DNA of 64,000 nucleotides from Rosa chinensis (GCF_002994745.2 NC_037092.1:88264398-88328397), one strand, 5' to 3'; shown: positions 11,758 through 23,351, numbered from the stretch's first letter. Made by a program: numbers and translations. The notes: generated by a model from the letters alone, not told the origin.

Positions 11758-13538
11758 TTAGGGTTTGGTTTTCTTCAATTTATCTTGAATTTGCGTTTTG
11801 ATTGGTTTGGTTGCGTTTTGCCCTCTCTGCTCTCCCTAATCTCTAGTGTGTGTGTGTGTGTGTATCTCAGTTTAGGCTGTTGAATATTGTGTCGTGGAGA
11901 GGATAAACACAGTTACTCAGATCTTACGAATTGTGGGTTTCATCTGTAATTGGTGATACAGTTGTGTATAGTTCAAAAAACTAGTGTTGATGACAAGTTT
12001 GGGGATGAGATTGTTGAGAACTGGACGGTTAAGATGAACCTTCAAAAGGGAAAAGGCAAACCCAAAATGAGTGGAAGTAGTAGAAGAGATGCAGCAAAGC
12101 CATGGATCATGAGGTACCTGGCTCAGTGGGAACCAGTGCCAGCTTCTCTTTGAGATTGGGTCAGGCTATTTTTTCCTCTGCTTCACTTCTCTTCATGTCT
12201 TTGGGGGTTGAGTTCTACAACTACACTGCTTTCTGGTATTTTTTTAATTATCTCATACTGACTTGCCTCATTCTCTATTGGGTTTCTGCTTGTTGGAGTT
12301 TTAGATTTGGGGTTTGGTTGGAAATGGTGGAGCCAAAAGTTGTATATCTCTTGAGCTTTGAATGATTGATTTTGTTCTATGAATGTGAAATTGAAATTGC
12401 TTATTCTGTAGTTTAACTTGGTTTTAATAATTCACACCGGAAATTGGATAGGTATGGATTGAATTCTTTAGCTCCTTTAGTCAGTAAACCCTGACTGGAT
12501 TTAATAGTTAAAGCAAACTGGTTGTATTCCTTGATTTTGGTTGATTAAAGTTTTCTCTTGAATGCAAAATCATGATTGCTTACAGTTGTGGTACAATAAT
12601 GAAACTTAATTCTATGGATTTAACTGCGGCAAATAGATTGATTCTTATTCAGCTATAGTGTATTTGTATTAAAGCTACAATATTTAGGCTCAAACTCACT
12701 GCAATGGGGAGCTGTAGTTTGGAACTGCTTCTTTTCCTAGTTCTTGTTTGATCTTGTGTTAGGATTTCATGTCCAACATGAATATTCCCGTCATAAAGGT
12801 TCGCCTAGACATAAGTGGTTGTGAATCACTGATAGAGGTAGCGTCGCCGTCAGTTGAAATCCCACTTGCTATTTGTTATACTTGAAGCTCCATAGTGTGC
12901 CAGAACTTATAACATTTCAACATTTTTCAGGTTCGGGTATGAGCCTATTTTGAGGCTGTTGCAGGCTATCTTCATCTACTATTTACTCATCAATCTATAA
13001 GTTCATATATTCATCCTTTTCTTTTAGAGCACATGGGCAAATCTATGTTGTTTGTTATTGCATTAGAACTTGATACTTTGTAACCATGTACATCATCTAC
13101 AATTGAACTCTGCCCTATTTTGATGTGCATTAAGGGCAGGTTTCATGTTTTCAGCCTAGCAGCTGTTACTTCAGAATTGACCAAATGGCCCAATAAGTCG
13201 CTCACCATGAGCACTACATAGTACATTCAAATTGATGTATGCATTGGCAGTTAGAAATATGTATAGTCCATGGACTCTTTTTAGGCAGTAACTAGTGGTT
13301 ACAGCACACAAAGCTTTGACATTGATACTCCGAAACTGCTAATACTAGGAAACATTGATACTCTGTCTTTGGGCATGAAACATAAGGACTCCATAATAAC
13401 AATACCAATGATTGTTCCATAGAAGTGTTCACTGTTATTTTATGCAAAGAGGGATGAAAACTCGGCTGTCAGCCATAACCATGAAATACACATGTATGTG
13501 TGTCTCAATTTTCTGAAGAATGTTGTTGTTTCTTGTAG
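11758..13538 (+). other. Leader and intron-like region upstream of the COX19-like exons
   Basis: Starts abruptly with TTTAGGGTTTGG, of the kind seen in plant 5' leaders, followed by a CT-rich stretch and a (GT)n tract at 11845-11863. A 67-codon open stretch at 11950-12153 is not recognised. The first coding exon of the COX19-like gene may lie here (an ATGAGTGGAA followed by a GT is at 12066) but I cannot confirm it. Confidence 0.35.
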
Positions 13539-13892
13539 GTGGTGCCTTTGGTGGTAATAGGGGAGTCAGTCCAATTCCTTCAGAGAAAGGTGTCTTCCCT
13601 TTGGATCATATGCATTTGTGTGACCAGGTAATGCTTTATTCCATTAATCAACCAATGTCCCTATTATTAAAACTTTGTTTCTTCAAGTTCGTCAAAAGTT
13701 GTATATGCTACAGTGGGTTCGCCATGCTTGTTTACTGTAAAATTCCTTACTGGAGTTGTTTTATTAAATGCTCAGTGTATTGGCTTTGTTTCAGGCAGAA
13801 GGGGAATATCTCAATTGTCTGAAAACTTCGGGCCACCAATCTGAAAAATGTAGACACTTCTCAAAATTGTACCTGAAGTGGCGGATGGAAAA
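13539..13892 (+). pseudogene. COX19: COX19-like cytochrome c oxidase assembly factor, partial and probably broken
   Basis: Two exons, 13539-13627 (GGAFGGNRGVSPIPSEKGVF, then PLDHMHLCDQ) and 13795-13892 (AEGEYLNCLKTSGHQSEKCR, then HFSKLYLKWRMEK), match plant COX19. This small twin-CX9C protein of the mitochondrial intermembrane space helps deliver copper to cytochrome c oxidase. Splice signals are good (ttgtag before; gtaatg, tttcag and gtgagt after). The first CX9C is complete, but the fourth cysteine, where the family has YLxCRMEK, is Trp here (TGG). One disulfide pair is therefore lost. The first exon (start Met) and the final exon were not found downstream. I judge it a pseudogene; a sequencing error at the TGG codon is the main alternative. 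Confidence 0.75.
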
Positions 13893-14649
13893 GTGAGTTT
13901 GTTGGTTTCTGTAAAACACCGTGCTCATGTTTCTGCTAAATTTCGAGATTGTCAACAATGTGACGTCTGTTTATTCTTCTAAAATTAATAAATTTAACTA
14001 CAACTGTATGACTCTAAAAAGGTTCATAAAGTATACAGGTGAAGTGTCACTAAGACGCTGTTGGGAAAAAAATAGTCTAAGTAGTAACTTCCTTTGACTA
14101 ATTTCAATGCTTGTGTTCTCTGTTATTCTTGTAGATATCTGGAGTGTGTGTGGGTGTCTATATATATATATATATATTTGATAACTCGTAATAAATAGTG
14201 CTGGACAAGTCCATGTGTTGCATGTTAAAATAGTTTACCCTTTGTTTAACTCTGTGTGTAATGCACATATGAATGTCAGAGAAGTTATTTATTAAAGCAG
14301 AGCAAATACTGCTGTAGAACTACCGATAATTAAGCACACAGATTACATGTATGGTGTCACCAAGGTTCTTGGAATAGATGTGAGTGACCATAAATGGGAT
14401 TATATGCTCATGAACTTGATGTTTAATTTATTTCCATGATTTCGATGAAGGGATAAGTTTGATATTAAAAAGTATAAATCGGCATGGGATTATAAGCTTT
14501 CAAAATGAACCAGCAGTGGGACATAATGCCTATCTATATCTTTATTGTTGTAAAAGGTTTAGAATCAATATGCTACTTTTGGCTGTTCTCCTTTTAAAAA
14601 GTATAAATCGGCATGGGCAATACCTTCTTATCGGGACAGTTTGACTAGT
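13893..14649. other. Non-coding, no gene recognised
   Basis: AT-rich, with a (TA)n tract at about 14159-14177 and a short direct repeat (AAAAAGTATAAATCGGCATGGG near 14466 and 14595, trimmed here). Neither the last COX19 exon nor the left end of the CACTA remnant could be located. Confidence 0.4.
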
Positions 14650-14872
14650 TACATAATTGATTGGGACTTTTTTTTTTTGGTATAGTTATAGTATCAGCAA
14701 GTATTTTCTGGCAAGAATTTAAATTTTTGAACTTTTATTCTTGGTCCCGAATATATGTTGTAAGATTTTGTATAGTTATAGTATCAGCACGTATTTAAAT
14801 TTTGCTCACATATGTCCCTGCTCCAACGTCCTAAACAGTGCACCTGCAACAGTCAGAAGTAAAACTATTTTC

Positions 14873-14990
14873 AGGTCTTCTAGGCATTTTCAATATACTT
14901 GGAGACAGTTGCAATTATTCCACAATTAGTTTTGCTCCAACGAAGTGGACATGTGGACAATTTGACATAGTAGTATGTTTTCTTTCCTCA
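14873..14990 (+). pseudogene. ERD2 (KDEL receptor) exon fragment inside the CACTA remnant, decayed
   Basis: Reads AFSIYLETVAIIPQLVLLQR and then SGHVDNLT in the family frame, with stop codons before AFSIY and after DNLT. It is homologous to the better preserved exon at 50410-50529. ERD2 returns KDEL/HDEL-tagged proteins from Golgi to ER. This copy cannot encode anything useful. Confidence 0.75.
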
Positions 14991-15060
14991 TTGTCATGTG
15001 CTATAAAATTAAATAACTCATTGCTGTCTATTCTTTGAAGTTCAAGTGAATATAGTTTCT

Positions 15061-16080
15061 CTTAAAATTTTTCTTTCTTTACTATCATTATTCACTGTCC
15101 AATTTACCAGATATGTCCCCTATTTCACTTGTCACATGTTATGGAATTACAATTGGGCCAATTTCTGATCTCATTTTGTTTTGCAATCATAATTCGGAAG
15201 TCATTATTTGAAATACTGAGTTGTAAGTTGTAACAACCAACTTCATTGTATCTCAACATCTTCAGTAGGTTTTCATCCAATGAACAACTGCCTAGTGCCT
15301 TAAGGAACCTTGCCCCACCATACAGCTTGGTAATATTTAGTCTTAAACCAAGATGGACAACTTAGAAATGTCTGCATTGGATGTATGCCTAGTTTCTAAT
15401 GGAGTCTGAGAAATATGCTCAAACAAGGTAAGATCAGTTTTCATTCCTCGAGTTGTTTAGTCTTTGGTTCTTGTTAGCTATGAAAGCTTTACCACTGATG
15501 GCCTCGCTGCTATTGCTGGAAATTGTAGGTTAGATCAGTTTCCATTCCTTGTTTGTTGCTATTTCGATAGTTTGTGGAATGTGATTTGCACTTGTTATGC
15601 TTTTCTTAATCTAAATTCATGCCCAATAGTTTGAAAGACCATTGTTCCTTCAAAAAGATGAACGGTAGGTACTCGTGCCAGCAAAGATTAATTGTGTATG
15701 TTGATATGTATAGCTTGTATGTGTCCGATGTTGTGATTGAAAATAAGTTATTTTGCAGTTACGCTGTTCACAATTATGATGCTAGTAATTTATGGACTAA
15801 CAAGCGTTTACTATAGAATCATGATTTTGGCATAACATGCCTGGGAAAGGTGAATATAAACTATGAGAATGATCTGGATACGATGAGCAACATGCAAGCA
15901 CCAGGTCTGGCATGTGTGCCCCGCGCTGAACTATTGATCTATATGCAGCTGGAACTATAGAAAGAGAGCCAAAAGCTCCTACACAATCTTCCAAAGCTAG
16001 ACTCCAATGAGGTCATGAGAGCAGCAAAGCTTGCAAAGCTAGACTCCTTAAGTAAATTTGTGGATGTATATTGCTAGGAC
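15061..16080. other. Body of the CACTA remnant, no gene recognised
   Basis: AT-rich. A few exon-like open stretches occur (for example near 15845-15955, NYENDLDTMSNMQAPGLAC) but I cannot assign them. Confidence 0.35.
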
Positions 16081-16624
16081 AGTAGTATTAGATGTACTCC
16101 TTTTGTGGATGAAAGGTTGCCTCTGCACTTTTTGGTGCATGATGTGGATTATATATAACAATTTCTTCTATATATTGATCAGCTATTGTTAATTTGATCA
16201 TTTTTATTTCAGTTTCAGCATATACAATGCATTGAATCATTCTATTAGGACAACAATAACCACAAAAAAACTGTCGTATGTACACAATATTCACAATGAA
16301 CAAAAAATAAAAATTGTCGTCTGAATTTAAAATAGATAATAGATATTTTGAAAAACTGTTGTCTGAATGAAAGTCACACAACGGGCATAAACTAAAATGA
16401 CATCTGAGTTGCAATCACACAACAGTTTCTAAAATCACTCGTCGTCTGAAGAATAGTCACAGCTGCCAGCATGCTGTCGACATGTTGCTGCCATGTTGCT
16501 GAGCCCTTCACACGACGGTTCTCTACAATCGATCTTCATCAGACGGCGCCTCGATATACGACGGTTTGCCTCCATATCAGACGACGGTTTTTAGCCGTCG
16601 TCTGATTCAATTTTTGTAGTAGTG

Positions 16625-16735
16625 CTAAACAAATAAGCATTGAGTCCAAAAGATATTTTCCCTTAACAACATTTTTAAAACAACATATCAGTTTGTATAG
16701 GAATGCCAATATAACAAAAAAAAATTATACCAACA
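16625..16735 (-). mobile_element. 3' LTR stub of the Sirevirus-like Copia
   Basis: Matches the last 111 bp or so of the 5' LTR (20929-21040) with about three differences. The remaining 630 bp expected on its left are absent; CACTA sequence stands there instead. Confidence 0.8.
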
Positions 16736-17433
16736 ATCTCTCCCTTTGGCATTCCTATACAAAACAACTGCTCTACCGTATGTAGACTCCCCCTCAACAA
16801 GTACTTGAGAGAATTTACTTTCACTTGTGAACAAACTTGCAAATCCTGAAACACTTATCACACACCACGTTGTGAGAATACACAAGATAGAATAATGTTA
16901 TCACTGATTAAACAAAGCATGTAAATCCAACAGATCGCACAACACGTCATATTTCTCCCCCTTTTTGAATAGGAATGACAAAGGTAACTTATGTAGTGGA
17001 AGCTAAGTAAGAAGAGGATCACAAAGAGATGTTGCTTAGTAGACACTAGCCCAAGTTGATCATCAATCAGAGGAAGATAAGCCAAGTATTAATACTCCCC
17101 CTAAGTGTGATCATGTTATGAAAGATGCAAGAATGAAATGCAAACACACAATGAGTGGGTTTGTATCCAAATGCTAAGAACAGATTTAATTCGCATAGCT
17201 TTTCCAACAAGAGCAATACCACTTAACCATAAACAAGAGTGCAACAAAATAAGTTCACACGAGTGAATTGATTCCGACAATCACAAGGTAAGATAGAGTG
17301 TGATCGAGTATTCTATACCTCTTGTTATGAAGAGTGAACATATCTCAAGATGGGGTGTGTAATATTTGTGGAAACCTGAAAAGTAAGGCTCACATACGAA
17401 ACACATTTAAGCACATAAACTTTATTCCCCCTT
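16736..17433 (-). promoter_or_regulatory. Polypurine tract plus four extra PPT-like tracts
   Basis: On the minus strand, AAAGGGAGAGA abuts the 3' LTR (16736-16746). Further (A)AGGGGGA(G) tracts lie at about 16786-16794, 16955-16962, 17094-17104 and 17424-17433. Multiple PPT copies ahead of the 3' LTR are a described Sirevirus trait and support the lineage call. Confidence 0.65.
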
Positions 17434-18155
17434 ATAACACCGTGTGGGCATGATTTTGAATTTTTCTTTTGGCCTTTCACACAAAGTAACATTTTTGCTC
17501 AAGAAGACTACGACCCTTGTAACGAGTATTATGCTAGTAGCTCCCAAGTCAGATGACTTTAAGGTACTAGATGTAACAAGGACATCCCAAAGAGCACATC
17601 TACTCGAGTCAATAGTTTCACAATCCACCGGGGTGACCAAACCATTCCCGTTTCTTCCCAATCCTCATATCATTCGTCACAACCGAGGCTTGTTTACTTT
17701 GGGAATAGCCTGGCCAAGCTCCATTAACCAACTACATTTTTTATTTTTTTATTTTATATCAAGGAGCAACCAACAAGAGTAATTTCGTACATGAGCAATG
17801 AGAACAAGCCAACCATCAATTAAGACTTACCACCACTTAGAGTATGTGTGCATGTGAGGTTTCAAGATTGTAGAGAATATGTTGTTCAAGCTCACAATTA
17901 CAGAGTGACATAAGTACAAGTTCAAAATGTGCTATGCACCTTATTGCACACAGATTTAAAGAAAAGAGTATGGCCCTTGTCAATCTAAGTTCAAAATAAT
18001 CTGTCAAACACTCGGGGATACAAACCACTATTTTTCAATCCTAAATTTCCAGAAACTGAACCTAACAATGCAGAAACGTAAAGAAAATGCACCTATACTA
18101 TCATGAAGACATACACCATCAATGCATGCAAAATGGATCAAGCGAAGTGAGAGTA

Positions 18156-20245
18156 TCAATACTTAGAGCATCCACCAACGGTGCTTCTAAGTGATTCAAA
18201 TTGAGTTATGTCTAAAGGCCTAGTAAACGAATTAGCCAATTTGTGATCAGTAGGAACAAAAGCACGCTCAAGCATATTATCAAGATTATCCATATGAGTA
18301 GAAAAATGATTATTTGAACCTTTTTTAATCCAGATTTGCTTCTGCTTCATTTTTGTTTCCAGATCCACAGGGATTGAAGCCAGCTTTGCAATCCTGGTGA
18401 TCAGATTCAGACCCTCTTTCAACTTAGCTTGCAGCGAATCAGGTGAGTTAATTCTCAACATTTTTCTCTGATTTTGAGTAACCCTGCGAAGCATATTGCA
18501 CCTAGGACGAATGTGTCCTAATTTTCCACAATAATGACAAGTAGGAACAAAGTTTTCGGAGTTGTGAATATACCTGGGCTGACGCACAGAAGTGTACATG
18601 TCAGAACTTACTGAAAAGCCTTTCTGATGTGATTGAATGGTTTTATGAGGTTCTGGTCTTACATTCAATTCGGTGGCAGACTTGTTGTTACTAGAGCTTT
18701 GTGCCTGACTTGAGGAATTCTCACCTCCCACACTTTTTACAAACACCAAGGGTTTGCAGGACTCACCATTATAACCTAATCCTTCTTTATTACCATGAGC
18801 TTTGCCAATTCCCATCATCTTAGAGACTTTTCCAGACCCTCTAGAGAATTTGCTAAAGCTTTCCTTGACCCTCAATAATTCTTCCTGCAATTTTTCTTTT
18901 CAAGGGTTAGGGAATCATTTAAATTGGATTGAGCTTTTATTTCAACCTGCAAAATTTTGATTTTGTTAGTAAGCTCATCATGTTCCTTGTTCCAATCTTG
19001 AGACCTGGCATTACCCTGCAAAACTTTGATCTTATCAACAAAGTTAGTACGCTCTTCTTCCCAATCTCTCAAAGAAACTTCAAATTTTTGCTCAATTTTT
19101 ATCTTTTCCACTCCTAAGGATTCAATTGCTTTTTCAAGTTTATTAGTTTTTCGAAGAACAATCCTAGAGGCATTATACAATTTCTTGCATTTTTCATTTG
19201 TTTCTTCATCAAGGGTATCATCTTTAAAGTCAGAATCATCAGATAAATTAATATCAATAAAGGAAGTAAGAGCAAGATTTACCTCTTCACCATCAGATTG
19301 AGAGCCTTCATCACTATCACTCCATGTGGATTTTAAAGCCTTGTTCCCATGTGAGTTATACTTCTTGTTGCCACAATTGGCAGCAAGATGTCCAATTCCA
19401 CCACACTCAAAGCATTTAGGTTTGTTAGGAAATTTTTTTGAAGAGTTTCCAAAGGAGTTTTTGTTTTTCAGAAAAATTTTGAACTCTTTTGTCAACAATG
19501 ATAAATCCACATAATCATCATCAACATCATCTTTCTTTTTAACAAAAGAGAAAGCAATATTTTTTACCTTTTTCTCGGGCTTGATCCTCATCTCAAAGGT
19601 TTTGAGATTACCTATCAGTTCGTCAAGAGAATAGGTGTCCAGGTCTTGAGTCTCCTCTATGGCAATTTACTTGGATTGAAATTTTGAAGGAAGAGCCCTG
19701 AGAAATTTCTTGACTATTCGATGCTCCTCAAATGGATCATCAAGGCTATGGCATTGGTTTGTCACATTGAGAAGTCGAGCTTGAAAATCATCAATTGATT
19801 CATCTTCCCCCATGGTCATGTTCTCAAATTCCAATACGAGTCTTTGAAGCTTCTGACCTCTAACCTTCTTGTTTCCCTCATAAGTAACCTGAAGTAGATC
19901 CCAAGCTTGTTTGGCAGTGTCACAGTGGCTAATTCTCATCCTCTCATTCTTGGACAAAGCTGTGAATAGTGAATTCCTTGCCTTAAAGTCACAAGTTCTA
20001 TCACGAACTTCCTCTTCTGTCCATTCCTTCCTAGGTTTGAGAACCCTTGCAGAGGACCCTTCTACTTTTGTTGATTCTTCTGCCTTGGTTGGGTGTTCCC
20101 ATCCATTCTCAACTATATTCCACATGTTTTCATCTTGAGAGTAGAGAAAAGCCCTCATCATGATCTTCCATTGTGAGTAATCTTCACCATCAAACAAAGG
20201 AGGGCAATTTATCGAACTGGAGGCTCTGTTATATTCACGTTCCAT
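18156..20245 (-). pseudogene. Sirevirus-like gag fused by deletion to the RNase H tail
   Basis: Begins at 20245 with MEREYNRASSSINCPPLFDG and the gag (UBN2-type) fold, including GEDYSQWKIMMRAFL and KQAWDLLQVTYEG. A stop near 19667 is followed, in another frame (19591-18872), by a CCHC knuckle (CFECGGIGHLAANC) and a charged coiled-coil stretch. A third frame (18890-18156) carries a second knuckle (CHYCGKLGHIRPRC) and KQIWIKKG. It then passes at about residue 200 into AFVPTDHKLANSFTRPLD, the C-terminal end of Copia RNase H. Roughly 4 kb of pol is missing at that junction. The protein could still assemble particles in principle, but the frame is broken in two places. Confidence 0.8.
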
Positions 20246-20295
20246 CCTTGACCACGGATCAACTAAAAAGCTTTAGAACCTGCTCTGATGCCAAG

Positions 20296-21040
20296 TGAAA
20301 ATACAAGGACAAAATACGTTTTCTGGAAAATGGGGATTGCAGTATACGGATCAATCCCTACTGGGCAGAAATCAGAGATCACGAACCAAACTCCAGATTT
20401 TTGGTTACGTAGTGAAAATCTCAAATATGAGATTAAAAACACTGCGGGGCTCTTACTCTTGAGAACCCAAAATAAGAACAATTGAATTATGATGAAGGAT
20501 ATGTTCTTTACAACTTCAAATAGCACTAGCGCGGCTACAATGAATAGACAAAACTAATATGCAATTTGTCTTCAATCTTGAACTCCTTCTTCACTTGATT
20601 GTTCTTCGATTTTTCCTTTTCTTGCTTCACAGCAACTCTTCAGATCACAAGTAACTCCATACGCATGAGCAACTGACCTATAACACTTAACCAAGGAACA
20701 AGTGTTTAGGATTTTTATCACTACACAATATCAAGCAAGACTTTCAATTATTCTTGCGTTCCCTTGATTGGCTGCCAGTGTAGTCTGCATCCTATATATC
20801 TGTCAAAAAGCAACACCAACCCTAATAGACTTCTATTAGGAAAGAATCGTGGTGATTAAATAAAATAACAAACCCTAGAAGACTTAGGATTACATTACAC
20901 CATGTTAAAAGCCATGGGAATACCTTTCCTAAAAAAATAAGCATTGAGTCCAAAAGATATTTTCCCTTAACAGCATTTTTAAAACAACATATCAGTTTGT
21001 ATAGGAATGCCAATATAACAAAAAAAAACTTATACCAACA
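20296..21040 (-). mobile_element. 5' LTR of the Sirevirus-like Copia (745 bp)
   Basis: TGTTGGTATAAG...GTATTTTCA on the minus strand. The inner end (20296) lies two bases from the primer-binding site. The outer flank is TATAC (21041-21045); its partner duplication is lost with the left LTR. Confidence 0.75.
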
Positions 21041-21187
21041 TATACCTTGTCAAAGTTGAAGTTGGTTTTGATGGCTCCATAGATTTTCATTTGAATGGAA
21101 TATAATTGCCTAATAAGGCTTAATGAAATTACTCCACTAAAGGCCCTAATGCATACTGTAAGTGCCCTTAGCGCTTTTCCAGAAACT

Positions 21188-21542
21188 TGTTGAGGCTTTA
21201 GATCCCACATGAAAAAATGGGGACTGTGAAAATGAGTTTATAAGGATTTAAGAAACTTCATCTATTGCCAATTGGTTTTGGATGTAAAACTCTAATAACT
21301 TTATCACATAATCAGAGCAAGTTATCCCACGTGTGCATGCCACACGTACTCTACGTTATCCAACATAAATTGTCTATGTGTATAGCTTAAAAGTTCGCCA
21401 CACGTGCAGAGGCGTAAATAGGGACCATTGCCACCAATATAAATTGTCCATGTATATGGCTTGAAAGTTCGCCACACATGCAGAGACATAAATAGAACCA
21501 TTGCCAATTAATTTTGGATGTGAAGCTCAGATTACTTTGTCA
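21188..21542 (+). mobile_element. Decayed TRIM element
   Basis: Plus-strand relative of the TRIM at 39560-39913. It has an LTR-like 21188-21306 (TGTTGAGGC ... CTTTATCA, sharing CCAATTGGTTTTGGATGT), then a degraded primer-binding site with ATCAGAGC, an internal part with CCCACGTGTGCATGCC, and a truncated second LTR ending at 21542. An internal block of about 70 bp (GCTTRAAAGTTCGCCACAC) is tandemly duplicated at 21366-21435 and 21442-21511. No protein is encoded. Confidence 0.65.
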
Positions 21543-21884
21543 AAACAAAATAGGAACCATTTGGTGATTTTGGCTCTCTTTGGTTTGTTTATATAATGAT
21601 GCATATAATTAAGCAAATACCAAGTAAAAGTTTGGCAAACACAACCATAATTCCTTCCACACAATACAATTTTCTCCAACACAACCATAATAGTCAAGAC
21701 GTCGAATTAGACCAAATGAGGAATGGGAAAATAAAATTTATTCGTTCCAAATTTCTATGTATATGTCAATTTCTTGTTGATTTTGAGTTTTGATTGGATT
21801 AAATATGATTATTTATTCAAACTAGGTCTTGCCCCATTTGGAAGCAAGATTGACAGCGTCAACATTGTGACGACCTTCACAAAA

Positions 21885-21898
21885 AGTGATATGCACAT
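21885..21898. repeat. LINE target-site duplication, left copy
   Basis: AGTGATATGCACAT, identical to 61592-61605. It stands directly before the T run that is the LINE poly(A) tail on the minus strand. Confidence 0.9.
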
Positions 21899-22347
21899 TT
21901 TTTTTTTTGGTAAGCAAGTTAAGGAAAAATATGCCCCCTAACTCAAAAATTTATTGAATAAAAAAGAAAATTACAGTAGAGATAGAGGGATGATGCCAAA
22001 ATCTTTCTCACCAAAAAATACAAAGCAAAAACAACCCAAATGAAGGCTAATTTACAGCTCAAAATAAGCTCCAAGCATCTTGAATTACTTGATGAGGCAT
22101 CTACTATACTTCCCAGCAATAGAACATAGAACATCAAGTCTTGTGCCTCCATATATCTCATAGTCTAACATGAACGCCCAAATAAGAAATCTCCAAAGCA
22201 TGAGGTTTTTATTGTAGTCCTAAACTGAAACCCACAAAGGCAGCGTATGCATACAAAAACCAACAGTAGGCATCTCATATAATCATGAAGACCATACATT
22301 AATTGAATAGTGAGGCAACGACAAGTGAAGTCATAAAGGTAGCTAAC
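21899..22347 (-). mobile_element. LINE 3' UTR end and poly(A) tail
   Basis: AT-rich terminal part of the LINE, ending on the minus strand in GCTTACCAAAAAAAA. Its continuation resumes at 36629 after the Gypsy insertion. Confidence 0.75.
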
Positions 22348-22854
22348 TGTTAATGTCTAAGATTGAGCGGTAGCCCAAATCATGGTTAACGCTGGTCCGG
22401 TGGGCGGACCGCTACTTATGATGTTCTCAGAGCTTCCGCTACCTGTCAAGTAAAATACAAAGGGCGTCAGAGGGAGACCGCGCTGGGCGGTCTTCTCTTC
22501 TCCGATGCCTAAGTTAGTCAATGTATTTATGTTGACAGAATAACATTAGGTAAGTAGTAAATGCATAATTAATGAGGAGAGTAGTGGACCTTTTATATGT
22601 AGGGAAGAGGCTGATCTCTTTCTTGTTTTCGATGTGGAACTGATATGTTTCAGTTCCCAGCTTCTGATGCTTCAGCGAGGCTACCTTGAAGTGGCGCGTT
22701 AGCGGTGATCTGGGTGTGAGCCGGGGCTTAGGTGATAGCCTGCTTGGCCGTGTTTCCGTAGGTCACACCGTTGGTGCTTGTTATTACCGCTGGCGATAGC
22801 ATGAGTGTGGCTCATTATAGCTAATTATGCTTGGCCAATGCCTATGTAAGTACA
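22348..22854 (-). mobile_element. Gypsy 3' LTR (507 bp)
   Basis: TG...CA repeat paired with 36120-36628. A polypurine-like ACTGGGGACT (minus strand, 22855-22864) abuts its inner edge. Confidence 0.9.
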
Positions 22855-23351
22855 AGTCCCCAGTCAAGGAGGTCAATCTTGGTTAGGGAGTTACCTGGGG
22901 GTTTTGAAGCGTTACTTCTGCTAGTCTTGCATAAGCATAATTAGCGTCAGTACGTTGTCAACCACGGATTTGTTCTGAACAAACACTTTATACCCTCTTG
23001 GGTGGGCCCCTGCTAGGCCCCCCCTAGGGAGTCCCCCACTCCCCGGCTAAGATATACCTCCGTTTGGCCAGCGTATTGTTTGATGAGGGGGATCTGTACT
23101 GAGCAGAGGGTGCTGGGTAGTGAGCCCAATTTTGATACCCAAGTGGCAGGAGTCAACGTGCATGATCAGGGCAGTCGACGGTTGTTTGTTGGTCTTTTTA
23201 CTTGTCCCGGAGGAACGTAGCTTGACAGCAACGCTGCGAGGCGGTCGTCGTTAGAACAAGGCGTTGCCTCGGGAGTCGCTGTTGGCGGACGTCCCTCCGC
23301 TGATGTAAAAAGGTAAGAAGTTTCACGGGGACCTTCTTGCCTGCAACTCAG

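Larger units (their letters stand above)
14650..16624 (-). mobile_element. CACTA transposon remnant, right end at 16624
   Basis: The right edge, on the minus strand, is CACTACTACAAAAATTGAAT followed by CAGACGACGG, the typical CACTA terminus plus subterminal motif. GTCGTCTGA or GTTGTCTGA motifs are scattered through 16260-16620. The body from about 14650 to 15060 is an inverted, diverged copy of about 50340-50790 in the intact CACTA at 48837-60255. The distance from terminus to the ERD2 fragment is similar in the two (about 1.6-1.7 kb). The left end was not found. The element sits in the LTR of the Sirevirus-like Copia to its right. Confidence 0.7.
16625..21040 (-). mobile_element. Sirevirus-like Copia retrotransposon, internally deleted and missing most of its 3' LTR
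   Basis: Minus-strand element. The 5' LTR is at 20296-21040 (745 bp, TG...CA). The primer-binding site complement sits at about 20281-20293 (TGGCATCAGAGCA on the minus strand). The gag is long, with coiled coil and two CCHC knuckles. Only a stub of the 3' LTR survives at 16625-16735, cut at its outer side by the CACTA end at 16624. Protease, integrase, most of RT and part of RNase H are deleted. Several AGGGGGAG purine tracts precede the 3' LTR, which is known for Sireviruses. Confidence 0.8.

Noticed and set aside
14341..14420. Short frame GVTKVLGIDVSDHKWDYM, resembling the GVxKVLESG segment of alkenal reductases
   Set aside because: Similarity covers only about six residues and there is no supporting exon nearby.
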